Shown here piece by piece: positions 27,313 to 35,661 of a DNA stretch of 60,138 nucleotides (positions within the stretch are counted from its first letter, which is position 1; each line of letters begins with the position of its first letter). This stretch comes from Rhodobacter sp. (GTDB taxonomy: Bacteria; Pseudomonadota; Alphaproteobacteria; Rhodobacterales; Rhodobacteraceae). The position numbers and the translations under genes are program-made. The stretch covers positions 1 through 60,138 of the forward strand of contig JASJCA010000057.1 in the NCBI GenBank assembly GCA_030066215.1, in the 5' to 3' direction. The notes under the pieces were generated by a model. The model saw nothing but the letters and a program-made list of their open reading frames with translations. It had not been told where the DNA came from and ran no database searches.

Positions 27313-27340
27313 TTGACTTCGTTGCATTTGCAACGATATT
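27313..27340 (+). promoter_or_regulatory. hmgA promoter with embedded MarR operator
   Basis: TTGACT (27313-27318) and GATATT (27335-27340) are spaced 16 bases as -35 and -10 elements. Between them lies the perfect inverted repeat CGTTGCA-TT-TGCAACG (27320-27335). A repressor bound there would exclude RNA polymerase, consistent with control by the adjacent MarR protein. Confidence 0.65.
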
Positions 27341-27367
27341 GACGGCGTGAAACCGCGGGAGGATTCC

Positions 27368-28729
27368 ATGAACGAACAAGCTGCCCCGCGCACGATGGTG
27401 CGCGCCGCGACCACCGTCGGCACCCATGACGGGTACATGCCCGGCTTCGGCAACGATTTCGAGACCGAGGCGCTGCCGGGCGCCCTGCCCCAGGGCATGA
27501 ACTCGCCGCAGAAATGCAATTACGGGCTCTATGGCGAGCAACTCTCGGGCACCGCCTTCACCGCTCCGAGCCACCAGAACGAACGCACCTGGTGCTACCG
27601 CATCCGGCCGTCGGTGAAGCATTCGCACCGCTACGCCAAGATCGACGTGCCGTATTGGAAATCGGCGCCGCATATCGACCCCGACGTGATCTCGCTGGGC
27701 CAATACCGCTGGGATCCGCCGCCGATGACCGACCGGCGCCTGACCTGGGTCACCGGTATGCACACGATGACAACGGCGGGCGACGTTAACACCCAGGTCG
27801 GCATGGCCAGCCATATCTACCTGGTCACCGCCTCGATGGAGGACGAGTATTTCTACTCTGCCGACAGCGAGCTGTTGGTGGTGCCGCAGGACGGCCGGCT
27901 GCGGTTCTATACCGAGCTCGGCGTCATCGATCTGGAGCCGAAAGAGATCGCCATCCTCCCGCGCGGCCTGCTCTATCGGGTCGAGCTGGTGGACGGGCCG
28001 GCGCGGGGGTTCGTCTGCGAAAACTACGGCCAGAAATTCGAGCTGCCCGGGCGCGGACCGATCGGCGCCAACTGCATGGCAAATCGGCGCGATTTCAAGA
28101 CGCCCGTGGCGGCCTTCGAGGATCGCGAGGTGCCGTCGTCGGTGATCGTGAAATGGTGCGGCCAATTCCATCGCACCGAGATCGGGCATTCGCCGCTCGA
28201 CGTCGTCGCCTGGCATGGCAACTACGCGCCGGTCAAATACGATCTGCGCACCTACTGCCCGGTCGGCGCGATCCTGTTCGACCACCCCGATCCGTCGATC
28301 TTCACCGTGCTCACCGCTCCCTCGGGTGTGCCCGGCACCGCCAATATCGATTTCGTGCTGTTCCGCGAACGCTGGATGGTGATGGAGGACACGTTCCGCC
28401 CGCCCTGGTACCATAAGAACATCATGTCCGAGCTGATGGGCAATATCTACGGTCAGTACGACGCCAAGCCCCAGGGCTTCGTCCCCGGCGGTATGTCGCT
28501 ACACAACATGATGCTGCCGCACGGGCCGGATCGCGAGGCCTTCGAAGGCGCCTCCAACGCCGAGTTAGAGCCGAACAAGCTCGACAACACCATGTCGTTT
28601 ATGTTCGAAACCCGGTTCCCGCAGCACCTGACGACCTATGCCGGCACCGAGGCGCCATTGCAGGACGATTACATCGACTGCTGGACCACGCTCGAGAAGA
28701 AATTCGACGGCACGCCCGGCAAGAAATAG
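27368..28729 (+). CDS. hmgA: Homogentisate 1,2-dioxygenase
   Basis: HmgA opens the ring of homogentisate to maleylacetoacetate with O2 and Fe(II), the central step of tyrosine, phenylalanine and some hydroxyphenylacetate catabolism. The 453-residue protein has the family start [19 protein letters not shown] and the jelly-roll iron-site segments [15 protein letters not shown] and [21 protein letters not shown] near the C-terminus is also typical. The ATG at 27368 was chosen for its GGGAGGA ribosome binding site, over a GTG at 27347. It is the first gene of an operon continuing to the DUF2783 gene. Confidence 0.96.
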   Translation: MNEQAAPRTMVRAATTVGTHDGYMPGFGNDFETEALPGALPQGMNSPQKCNYGLYGEQLSGTAFTAPSHQNERTWCYRIRPSVKHSHRYAKIDVPYWKSAPHIDPDVISLGQYRWDPPPMTDRRLTWVTGMHTMTTAGDVNTQVGMASHIYLVTASMEDEYFYSADSELLVVPQDGRLRFYTELGVIDLEPKEIAILPRGLLYRVELVDGPARGFVCENYGQKFELPGRGPIGANCMANRRDFKTPVAAFEDREVPSSVIVKWCGQFHRTEIGHSPLDVVAWHGNYAPVKYDLRTYCPVGAILFDHPDPSIFTVLTAPSGVPGTANIDFVLFRERWMVMEDTFRPPWYHKNIMSELMGNIYGQYDAKPQGFVPGGMSLHNMMLPHGPDREAFEGASNAELEPNKLDNTMSFMFETRFPQHLTTYAGTEAPLQDDYIDCWTTLEKKFDGTPGKK

Positions 28730-28791
28730 GGTTGCGGTGGGACGTGGCCGCGCCCTACACCTGATGCGCTACGCTGCCGCGAGGACGCCCG

Positions 28792-30063
28792 ATGCCGCTG
28801 CTTCGATCCTGGGTCGAGAGTGCGAATGCGCCCGACACTGAGTTTCCGCTGAACAACCTGCCTTACGGCGTGTTTTCGGTCGGCGAGGGTGACCTGCGCT
28901 GCGGCGTGGCGATCGGCGACCGGATCATCGACGCCACCGGTCTGGAACAGGCCGGCCTGCTACGCGCCGACCCTCAGGCCGACGTGCTCGACGCGCCCTA
29001 TTGGAACGACTTCATGGAGTTGGGGCCTGTGGCCTGGGACGCCTATCGGCGCGGGCTGCAGACGCTCTTGGCCGAAGACGCCGACGAGCAGGTGCAAGAG
29101 ACCTGCGTGGCCTATTCGGTGCCGATGGCCGAGGCCGATCTGCACCTGCCGTTCAAAGTCGCCGAATACACCGACTTCTACGCTGGCCGGCATCATGCGA
29201 CCAATGTCGGCACGATGTTCCGCGGGCCCGAGAACGCGCTGCCACCGAACTGGTTGCATATCCCGATCGGCTATAACGGCCGCGCCTCCTCAGTCGTAGT
29301 GTCCGGAACCGATATCCGGCGGCCGTGGGGCCAACTCAAATCCCCCGACCACGACGTACCGGCGTTTCTGCCCTGCCGCCGCTTCGATATCGAGCTTGAG
29401 ATGGGCGCCATCGTTGGCCAGGTCTCGAACGGCCCGGTGTCGGTGCAACAGGCCGACGATATGATCTTTGGCTACGTGCTGCTGAACGACTGGTCGGCGC
29501 GAGACATCCAGGCTTGGGAATACCAGCCTCTCGGCCCGTTCCAGGCCAAGGCGACGGCGACGACGATCAGCCCGTGGATCGTGACGAAGGCCGCGCTGGA
29601 GCCGTTTCGGACCGCGACGCCTGCGCGCGAAAAAGAGCTGTTGCCGCATCTGCGCGAGCCCGGACCGATGCTCTATGACATTGCGCTCAACGTCTCTATG
29701 CAACCCGAGAGTGCCGCACAAGCCAGCGTCATCGCGCAGACCAACTACCGCGAGATGTACTATTCCGCCGCCCAGCAACTGGCCCATCACACCACCGCCG
29801 GAAGCCCGATGAACGTCGGCGATTTGCTCGGCTCGGGCACGATCTCGGGCCCGACGAAGCCCGAGCGCGGGTCGTTGCTCGAACTGAGTTGGGGCGGCAA
29901 GGAGCCGATCACGCTGCAGACTGGCGAGACCCGCAGCTTCATCGAAGACGGCGACACGCTGACCCTAACCGGACACGCCGCGGGCGACGGCTATCGGATC
30001 GGTTTCGGCCCCTGCACCGGTACGGTGATCCCCGCCCTCGACGCCGCCGAGCTGCCCTATTGA
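28792..30063 (+). CDS. fahA: Fumarylacetoacetase
   Basis: FahA hydrolyses fumarylacetoacetate to fumarate and acetoacetate, completing the homogentisate pathway. The 423-residue protein has the family N-terminus (SWVESANAPDTEFPLNNLPYGVF) and DFYAGRHHATNVGTMFRG with catalytic His and metal ligands. It also shows RRFDIELEMGAIVG, LNDWSARDIQAWEYQPLGPF and GDLLGSGTISGP. GAGG at 28781 precedes the start by seven bases. No maleylacetoacetate isomerase lies between hmgA and fahA or elsewhere in the window, so that step must be supplied from outside or be spontaneous or glutathione-dependent. Confidence 0.96.
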   Translation: MPLLRSWVESANAPDTEFPLNNLPYGVFSVGEGDLRCGVAIGDRIIDATGLEQAGLLRADPQADVLDAPYWNDFMELGPVAWDAYRRGLQTLLAEDADEQVQETCVAYSVPMAEADLHLPFKVAEYTDFYAGRHHATNVGTMFRGPENALPPNWLHIPIGYNGRASSVVVSGTDIRRPWGQLKSPDHDVPAFLPCRRFDIELEMGAIVGQVSNGPVSVQQADDMIFGYVLLNDWSARDIQAWEYQPLGPFQAKATATTISPWIVTKAALEPFRTATPAREKELLPHLREPGPMLYDIALNVSMQPESAAQASVIAQTNYREMYYSAAQQLAHHTTAGSPMNVGDLLGSGTISGPTKPERGSLLELSWGGKEPITLQTGETRSFIEDGDTLTLTGHAAGDGYRIGFGPCTGTVIPALDAAELPY

Positions 30064-30075
30064 GCGAGACCTGAC

Positions 30076-31026
30076 ATGGCCAAAGCCTTCGCCTCTGCCG
30101 GCGATCTGACCGAGAAAACCACCAGCTTCACCGAGATTGGCGACGGGCTTTACGCCTTTACCGCCGAGGGCGACCCGAATTCCGGCGTCATCGTCGGCGA
30201 TGACAGCGTCATGGTGGTCGAGGCACAGGCGACGCCGCGTCTCGCGCGCAAGGTCATCGAGTGCATTCGCGAGGTCACCGACAAGCCGATCAGCCATCTG
30301 GCGCTGACCCACTACCACGCAGTTCGCGTGCTCGGCGCCAGCGCCTATACCGCGCCTCAGGTGATCATGTCGGAGAAGGCGCGCGCCATGGTGGTGGAGC
30401 GCGGCCAGGAAGATTGGGACAGCGAATTCGACCGGTTCCCGCGCCTCTTTCAGGGCCACGAAGAGATCCCCGGCCTGACCTGGCCCACGACCACGTTTCA
30501 TGGCCGGATGAGTGTCTATCTCGGCCAAAGACGGGTCGACCTGATGCAGCTCGGCCGCGCGCACACGGCTGGCGACATGGTCATCTACGTGCCCGATCAG
30601 AACGTGATGTTCACCGGCGACATCGTCGAATACCGGTCGGCCTGTTATTGCGGCGACGGGCATTTTCACGATTGGCCGGGCACGCTCGACGCGATCCGGC
30701 GCTGGAACCTCGACGCGATTGCGCCCGGCCGCGGCGATGCGCTGGTCGGGGGCGACATGGTGAACGCCGCGCTCGACTCGACGGCCGACTTTGTCACCTC
30801 GACCTACAATGCGGTTGCCAAGGTCGCCCTGCGTGGCGGGTCGCTGAAAGAGGCGATGGCTGCCTGCCGCGCCGGTTGCGACCCGAAATTCGGCGATTAT
30901 GCGATCTACGAACACTGCCTGCCATTCAACGTTGCCCGTGCCTATGATGAGGCCCGCGACATCGATACGCCACGCATCTGGACCGCCGCCCGCGACAAGG
31001 AGATGTGGGAGCAATTGCAAGGATGA
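30076..31026 (+). CDS. Metallo-beta-lactamase-fold hydrolase with incomplete metal site
   Basis: A 316-residue MBL-fold protein. The canonical HxHxDH motif reads HYHAVR (H79 and H81 kept, Asp and His replaced by V83 and R84). The third histidine H163 (GRAHTAGD) and the bridging D182 (FTGDIVE) remain, while the last histidine is R219 (PGRGD). Zinc site 1 may form but site 2 ligands are lost, so it may be a mononuclear enzyme or a different catalyst. Position after fahA and four-base overlap with a tiny membrane-peptide gene tie it to homogentisate catabolism; its substrate is unknown. Confidence 0.85.
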   Translation: MAKAFASAGDLTEKTTSFTEIGDGLYAFTAEGDPNSGVIVGDDSVMVVEAQATPRLARKVIECIREVTDKPISHLALTHYHAVRVLGASAYTAPQVIMSEKARAMVVERGQEDWDSEFDRFPRLFQGHEEIPGLTWPTTTFHGRMSVYLGQRRVDLMQLGRAHTAGDMVIYVPDQNVMFTGDIVEYRSACYCGDGHFHDWPGTLDAIRRWNLDAIAPGRGDALVGGDMVNAALDSTADFVTSTYNAVAKVALRGGSLKEAMAACRAGCDPKFGDYAIYEHCLPFNVARAYDEARDIDTPRIWTAARDKEMWEQLQG

Positions 31027-31115
31027 CCCAGTTTCTGCGGCACATCGCGGTCTGGTACGCGATCTGGACGGTCGTCCCGGGCTCGATCGTCGGCGCACTC
31101 GGGGTGTTGTGGTGA
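31023..31115 (+). CDS. 30-residue membrane peptide, first of three coupled micro-ORFs
   Basis: The ATG overlaps the stop of the MBL gene (ATGA). The product MTQFLRHIAVWYAIWTVVPG continues SIVGALGVLW, a single hydrophobic segment. Its stop overlaps the GTG start of the next micro-ORF (GTGA at 31112-31115). Translational coupling on both sides supports real translation. No family is recognised; it could be a membrane anchor or small transporter component. Confidence 0.6.
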   Translation: MTQFLRHIAVWYAIWTVVPGSIVGALGVLW

Positions 31116-31315
31116 ACCGGTTCGGACCGTCCCGAAAAGAGCTAGTGTTTCGGCTCTATTTTGCGCTTTTGGGTCTGATCCTGGTGGCCGTCGCCTTGGT
31201 CTACCGCGGCGCACCAAGCGCCGCAGCGCTGTTTGAGGTCGGCGTGATCGCCGGTGGATTCTTCGGCGGGACCGCGATCTGGTCGGCCTGGCGCCTCTTG
31301 CGGCGGGACCGCTGA
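31112..31315 (+). CDS. 67-residue two-helix membrane protein, second micro-ORF
   Basis: Starting with a GTG that overlaps the preceding stop, this frame encodes a short basic N-terminus (NRFGPSRKELVFR). Two hydrophobic segments follow (LYFALLGLILVAVALVY and AALFEVGVIAGGFFGGTAIW) and then a basic C-terminal tail WRLLRRDR. The topology would be hairpin-like with both ends in the cytoplasm. The stop overlaps the start of the third micro-ORF by one base. Function unknown; the position inside the aromatic operon suggests a membrane function for it. Confidence 0.65.
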   Translation: MNRFGPSRKELVFRLYFALLGLILVAVALVYRGAPSAAALFEVGVIAGGFFGGTAIWSAWRLLRRDR

Positions 31316-31488
31316 TGGGCTGGATCACCCTCATCCTCTACGTCGGCGTGATCCTCGTTTGGCTGGTCCTCGTCTACCGGGCGTGGGCCGGGCCAAGACC
31401 GGTCCCGAAGCCGATCAAGACCAACCTGATCGGCCTGACCGTCATCCTGGCTGTCTTGACCGCAATGCGGGCTGTCGCGCTAGGCTAA
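31315..31488 (+). CDS. 57-residue two-helix membrane protein, third micro-ORF
   Basis: The ATG begins at the last base of the previous stop (TGATG). The product has a first hydrophobic segment (WITLILYVGVILVWLVLVY), a loop rich in proline and lysine (RAWAGPRPVPKPIKTN) and a second hydrophobic segment (LIGLTVILAVLTAMRAVALG). A GGGAG ribosome binding site for the FAD hydroxylase follows the stop. Together with its two neighbours it resembles a small membrane complex, but no family match is recognised. Confidence 0.65.
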   Translation: MGWITLILYVGVILVWLVLVYRAWAGPRPVPKPIKTNLIGLTVILAVLTAMRAVALG

Positions 31489-31503
31489 ACCGGGAGACAC
31501 GCC

Positions 31504-33051
31504 ATGCCTTACGATTATCGGCCCTATCCCTACATCGCCCCGCCCGGACTGACCGCGCCGGAGCCGCGCCACAGGGTGGTGATCGTCGGCGCCGGCCCGA
31601 TCGGCCTCGCCATGGCTCTGGATCTGGCGAATTACGATGTGCCCAGCGTCATTCTCGACGACAACGACGTGGTCTCCGTCGGCAGCCGGGCGATCTGCTG
31701 GTCGAAGAGGTCGTTGGAAATCCTCGACCGGCTGGGTGTCGGCGCGAAGGTCGTCGAGAAGGGCGTCACATGGAAAGTCGGGCGGACCTTCCACCGCGAG
31801 GCGGAGGTCTTCAACTTCGACCTGCTGCCCGAGGAAGGCCACAAGATGCCGGCCTTCGTGAACCTACAGCAGTATTATGTCGAGGAATACCTCATCGAGG
31901 CGGTCCAAGCCAACGACCTGATCGACGTGCGTTTCAAAAATACAGTCACTAACGTTGTCCAATCCGCCGATTGCGCCGTGGTCGAGATCGAAACACCGGA
32001 CGGGTCCTATACGCTGGAGGCCGACTACCTGATTGCTTGTGACGGGGCCAAATCGCCGATCCGGGGGATGATGGGCCTCGATTTCAAGGGCGAGCTGTTC
32101 GAAGAGCGGTTCCTGATCGCCGATATCGAGATGCAGGCGGATTTCCCCTCGGAACGCCGCTTTTGGTTCGAGCCGACCTTTCACCCCGGGCAATCCGCAC
32201 TGTTGCACAAGCAACCGGACGACATCTACCGCATCGACCTGCAACTCGGCTGGGATGCCGACCCAGAGGAAGAACGAAAACCCGAAAACGTGATCCCCCG
32301 GATCGAAAAGGTCGTCGGGCACCGGGACTTCAAGCTCGACTGGGTCAGTGTCTACACCTTCCAATGCCGACGACTCGAACGCTTCGTGCACGACCGGGTG
32401 ATCTTCGTCGGCGACAGCGCGCATATCGTGTCGCCATTTGGGGCGCGCGGCGGCAATGGCGGGCTGCAGGATGTCGACGCGCTTGGCTGGCGATTGGCGG
32501 CCGTCCTCGAACAGCGCGCGCCGCCGGCGATCCTCGGCGACTATGACACCGAGCGTGTCCACGGGGCCGAAGAAAACATCATGAATTCGTCGCGCGCGAC
32601 CAAATTCATGACGCCGGCCGATGGCGTCGAGCATCTATTGCGCGACCAGGTCCTGGCTCTTGCTGGCAAGGCGCCGTTTGCGCGGGCTTGGGTCAATTCC
32701 GGCCGGCTGTCGGTGCCTTGTGTCTATCCCAGTGACGGGGCCGACGATCCCGCCTTGCCCAGGGCCGCACGCCCTGGGGCTGTTGCGCCCGATGCTCCCT
32801 GGGACAATGGCTGGCTGCTCGACGCGTTGGGCGGGCGGGCGGTGGTTCTGGCGATTGGTTGCGAGATTTCAGAGGTCTCAGGCGCCCAGGTGGTGTCGCC
32901 CCCGATCTCGCAATTTGTCCGGGAACGGTATCTCGGGGACGCGCGGTCGGCCGTCTACCTCATCCGGCCCGATCAGGTCGTCGCGGCGCGGTGGCCCTAT
33001 GTCGACCCGGCCTCGATCGACCGGGCGGTCGCCGCCATGTGGAGGCAATGA
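31504..33051 (+). CDS. FAD-dependent aromatic hydroxylase, possible 3-hydroxyphenylacetate 6-hydroxylase
   Basis: A 515-residue flavoprotein monooxygenase of the PHBH/MhpA class. The FAD-binding GxGxxG is VVIVGAGPIGLAMALDLA (about 23-40), the DG motif is YLIACDGAKSPIRGMMGL, and the second FAD motif is VIFVGDSAHIVSPFGARGGN. Class members hydroxylate phenols using NAD(P)H and O2. Following hmgA and fahA in one operon and coupled to a 64-residue partner, it could convert 3-hydroxyphenylacetate to homogentisate, as the MhaA/MhaB flavoprotein plus small coupling protein does in Pseudomonas putida. The substrate is inferred. Confidence 0.85.
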   Translation: MPYDYRPYPYIAPPGLTAPEPRHRVVIVGAGPIGLAMALDLANYDVPSVILDDNDVVSVGSRAICWSKRSLEILDRLGVGAKVVEKGVTWKVGRTFHREAEVFNFDLLPEEGHKMPAFVNLQQYYVEEYLIEAVQANDLIDVRFKNTVTNVVQSADCAVVEIETPDGSYTLEADYLIACDGAKSPIRGMMGLDFKGELFEERFLIADIEMQADFPSERRFWFEPTFHPGQSALLHKQPDDIYRIDLQLGWDADPEEERKPENVIPRIEKVVGHRDFKLDWVSVYTFQCRRLERFVHDRVIFVGDSAHIVSPFGARGGNGGLQDVDALGWRLAAVLEQRAPPAILGDYDTERVHGAEENIMNSSRATKFMTPADGVEHLLRDQVLALAGKAPFARAWVNSGRLSVPCVYPSDGADDPALPRAARPGAVAPDAPWDNGWLLDALGGRAVVLAIGCEISEVSGAQVVSPPISQFVRERYLGDARSAVYLIRPDQVVAARWPYVDPASIDRAVAAMWRQ

Positions 33052-33053
33052 CG

Positions 33054-33248
33054 ATGGCCCTGATCGAAACCCCGAATCTCGACGACCATGACGGGTTCTA
33101 CGCCGAACTGCTGGCCGCTCATCAGGGCCTCTCCGAAGACCAAAGCCAGGCGCTGCACGCCCAGCTGATCCTGATCCTCGCCAACCATGTGGGAAATCGG
33201 CAGGTGCTGAGCGAAGCCTTGGCCTTGGCGCGGACGTGTCTCGACTAG
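33054..33248 (+). CDS. DUF2783 small protein, possible hydroxylase coupling protein
   Basis: A 64-residue acidic helical protein (MALIETPNLDDHDGFYAELL, then AAHQGLSEDQSQALHAQLIL). It matches the pattern of the DUF2783 family found next to FAD hydroxylases. A GGAGG at 33041-33045 is eight bases from the ATG at 33054; an alternative ATG at 33048 overlaps the hydroxylase stop. Close coupling suggests it works with the hydroxylase, as MhaB does with MhaA. The stop interlocks with that of the convergent phosphoesterase gene. Confidence 0.8.
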   Translation: MALIETPNLDDHDGFYAELLAAHQGLSEDQSQALHAQLILILANHVGNRQVLSEALALARTCLD

Positions 33249-33985
33249 GAGATCGGCGTCAGACGCTGACGACTGGACTCTGTCAGAACCCAGCAGTCGC
33301 GGCCTTCGAACACCGCGGCGGTCAGCGGCCGGCCAAAGCCGGCGCCGGTATCGAGGTTCACCCGGTTTCCGCAATGCATCGGCTTGTCGACCGGCGTGTG
33401 GCCGTGCACGATCAGCTTGCCGTGGTCCCGCGTGTCGAAAAGGAATGGGTCGCGGATCCAGATCAGGTCGTCCTCGATCTGGTCCCGCAGCGCGACGCCG
33501 GGCCGAATGCCCGCATGAACGAAGACCAGGTCGTTGAGTTCGATGAACGGCTCTAAATTTCCCATCAGGGTCTTGTGTGCGGGCGGAATTCGACTGTCGG
33601 CCTGGCGATGGAGCTCGTCCAGGGTAGCCGTGTCCACATCGTCGATGCCGTAAGACCGGAGCGTGTCGCGACCACCCATGTTCCAACTCAGCCAGGTCAA
33701 GTCGCTGCGCAAGCTTCCGTCCGACACAGCCCCCTGCTGAACGAAATCGCGAAACAACCTGTCGTGGTTTCCCAGAACCGCGTGCCATGGCTTGCCCCGT
33801 GACATCCCATCAACGAGATACTGGATCACGCCCGCCGTATCCGGCCCGCGGTCGCACAGATCTCCCAGGTGCACCACCGGCGCCGCTTTGTCGCCACAGG
33901 CCAATCGGTCCGCAGCGATGCGGGCATGGGCGGCAACCAGCATTTCTCGCTGCCCATGGATGTCGCCAATCGCGTAGACCCGCAT
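33245..33985 (-). CDS. Metallophosphoesterase, serine/threonine phosphatase-like
   Basis: A 246-residue protein with all calcineurin-like blocks: YAIGDIHGQ at the N-terminus, VHLGDLCDRGPDT, LGNHDRLF, and the later histidines in VFVHAGIRPG and LIVHGHTPV. This is close to the PrpA/ApaH-like bacterial protein phosphatases. The chosen ATG (MRVYAIGD) is where homology begins; the longer frame upstream is antisense-frame extension into serA. It lies directly after serA on the same strand with a 10-base gap and may be co-transcribed. Confidence 0.9.
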   Translation of the reverse strand: MRVYAIGDIHGQREMLVAAHARIAADRLACGDKAAPVVHLGDLCDRGPDTAGVIQYLVDGMSRGKPWHAVLGNHDRLFRDFVQQGAVSDGSLRSDLTWLSWNMGGRDTLRSYGIDDVDTATLDELHRQADSRIPPAHKTLMGNLEPFIELNDLVFVHAGIRPGVALRDQIEDDLIWIRDPFLFDTRDHGKLIVHGHTPVDKPMHCGNRVNLDTGAGFGRPLTAAVFEGRDCWVLTESSRQRLTPIS

Positions 33986-33995
33986 GACCGACAGC

Positions 33996-35591
33996 CTAGC
34001 GGATATCGAACTCGAGCGGACGGACCTGCCCAAAAAGACCCGTGGCCTCCAGCGCGCCCACGACGCCCTTGGGCGGTTGCGCATCGAGATAGAGCAGCGC
34101 GATGGCCTCGCCGCCAACATCGGCCCTGCCCAGCGTGAAGTTGGCGATGTTGACGTTATGGCCGCCCATGGTCTGCCCCAGCGTCCCGATGATGCCGGGC
34201 ACGTCCTCGTTGGTGGTATAGAGCATGTGTCGGCCAATCTCGGCATCGATATTGATACCCTTGATCTGGATAAACCGCGGCTTGCCGTCGGAAAACACGG
34301 TGCCCGCGACCGACCGTTCGCGGTGATCGGTGACGACGGTCAGCTTAATGTAGGCGTCGAACACGCCAGTCTTGCCTTGCGTGGTGGTGGCGATGTCGAT
34401 GCCGCGCTCTTTGGCGACGACTGGTGCCGAGACCATGTTCACGTCCGGATTCGAGGCGCGCATAATGCCGGCGACGGCGGCAGCATTCAGCGCGGCGGTG
34501 TTCATTTCGGAAGTTTGGCCGTTATAGAGTATGTTGATCGCCGTGATCGGCTCATCCGTCAGCTGCCCGGCGAAGTCGCCAAGGTAGCCTGCCAGTTTGA
34601 TCCAGGGGCCCATCACCTTGGCCTCTTCGGCTGTGACCGAGGGCATGTTGAGCGCGTTCTCTACGGCGCCGGTCAAGAGGTAGTCTGCCATTTGCTCAGC
34701 CACCTGCAGGGCGACATTTTCTTGCGCCTCGGTCGTGGAGGCGCCCAGATGCGGCGTGCAAACGACATTTGGCAGATCGAACAAGGGGTTATCGACCGCC
34801 GGTTCTACTGCAAAGACATCCAGAGCGGCGGCGGCGACCTGGCCGTTCTTGAGTGCCTCGGCCAAAGCCTCTTCGTCGATCAAGCCGCCGCGGGCGCAAT
34901 TGATGATCCTCACGCCAGGGCGCATCTTGTCGATCGCCTCGGCCGACAGGATATTGCGGGTCTTGTCGGTCAGCGGCACGTGCAGGGTGATGAAGTCGGA
35001 CCGGCCAAGCAGTTCATCCAATTCGACTTTTTCGACGCCCAGCTTGTCGGCGCGTTCCTCACTGAGGAAGGGGTCGTAGGCGACGACCTTCATCTTTAGC
35101 CCGTGCGCGCGATCAATCACGATAGAGCCGATATTGCCGGCCCCGATCACGCCGAGTGTCTTGCCGGTCAGTTCGACACCCATGAATCGGGATTTTTCCC
35201 ATTTGCCGGAATGGGTTGAGGCGTTGGCCTCGGGGATTTGCCGGGCGCAGGCCATCATCATGGCGATGGCGTGCTCGGCCGTAGTGATCGAATTGCCGAA
35301 TGGTGTGTTCATCACGATCACGCCCTTCTTCGACGCCTCGGGGATGTCGACATTGTCGACGCCGATCCCGGCGCGGCCGACGACTTTCAGATTATCGGCC
35401 TTTGCCAACAACTTAGGGGTCACCTTGGTGGACGAGCGGATGGCGAGGCCATCGTAGCCGTTGATTTCTTCAAGCAGTTTTTCCTTGTCCTTTCCGAGGT
35501 CAGGCCGGAAGTCGACCTCGATGCCGCGGTTGCGGAAGATCTGCACGGCGGTCTCGGACAGTTTGTCGGAAACGAGAACTTTGGGGGCCAT
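33996..35591 (-). CDS. serA: D-3-phosphoglycerate dehydrogenase
   Basis: SerA oxidises 3-phosphoglycerate to 3-phosphohydroxypyruvate, the first step of serine synthesis. The 531-residue long-form enzyme has the N-terminal substrate domain and the NAD site GVIGAGNIGSIVIDRA. It has the catalytic Arg in NCARGG, Glu in VEPAVDNPL and His in TPHLGASTTEAQENVA. An intervening domain is followed by a C-terminal ACT domain (DVPGIIGTLGQTMGGHNVNI) for allosteric control, usually by serine. It lies downstream of serC on the same strand, with three 11-bp repeats in the 70-base gap. Confidence 0.97.
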   Translation of the reverse strand: MAPKVLVSDKLSETAVQIFRNRGIEVDFRPDLGKDKEKLLEEINGYDGLAIRSSTKVTPKLLAKADNLKVVGRAGIGVDNVDIPEASKKGVIVMNTPFGNSITTAEHAIAMMMACARQIPEANASTHSGKWEKSRFMGVELTGKTLGVIGAGNIGSIVIDRAHGLKMKVVAYDPFLSEERADKLGVEKVELDELLGRSDFITLHVPLTDKTRNILSAEAIDKMRPGVRIINCARGGLIDEEALAEALKNGQVAAAALDVFAVEPAVDNPLFDLPNVVCTPHLGASTTEAQENVALQVAEQMADYLLTGAVENALNMPSVTAEEAKVMGPWIKLAGYLGDFAGQLTDEPITAINILYNGQTSEMNTAALNAAAVAGIMRASNPDVNMVSAPVVAKERGIDIATTTQGKTGVFDAYIKLTVVTDHRERSVAGTVFSDGKPRFIQIKGINIDAEIGRHMLYTTNEDVPGIIGTLGQTMGGHNVNIANFTLGRADVGGEAIALLYLDAQPPKGVVGALEATGLFGQVRPLEFDIR

Positions 35592-35620
35592 TGGGGGCTC
35601 CGTTTTTCGGTGTCTGTAGA

Positions 35621-35653
35621 ACGTCGGTATTACGTCGGTAAAACGTCGGTGCG
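35621..35653. repeat. Three tandem 11-bp repeats between serC and serA
   Basis: ACGTCGGT recurs at 35621, 35632 and 35643, forming units ACGTCGGTATT, ACGTCGGTAAA and ACGTCGGTGCG. They fill half of the serC-serA gap, starting 30 bases upstream of the serA start codon. Like the array at 8207 the period is one helical turn, but the core sequence differs. Confidence 0.8.
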
Positions 35654-35661
35654 ATGATCGG

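Noticed and set aside
27233..28414. Extension of the MarR frame to 541 codons
   Set aside because: The extra 394 codons are antisense to hmgA; the MarR fold starts at MPGFQLDAF.
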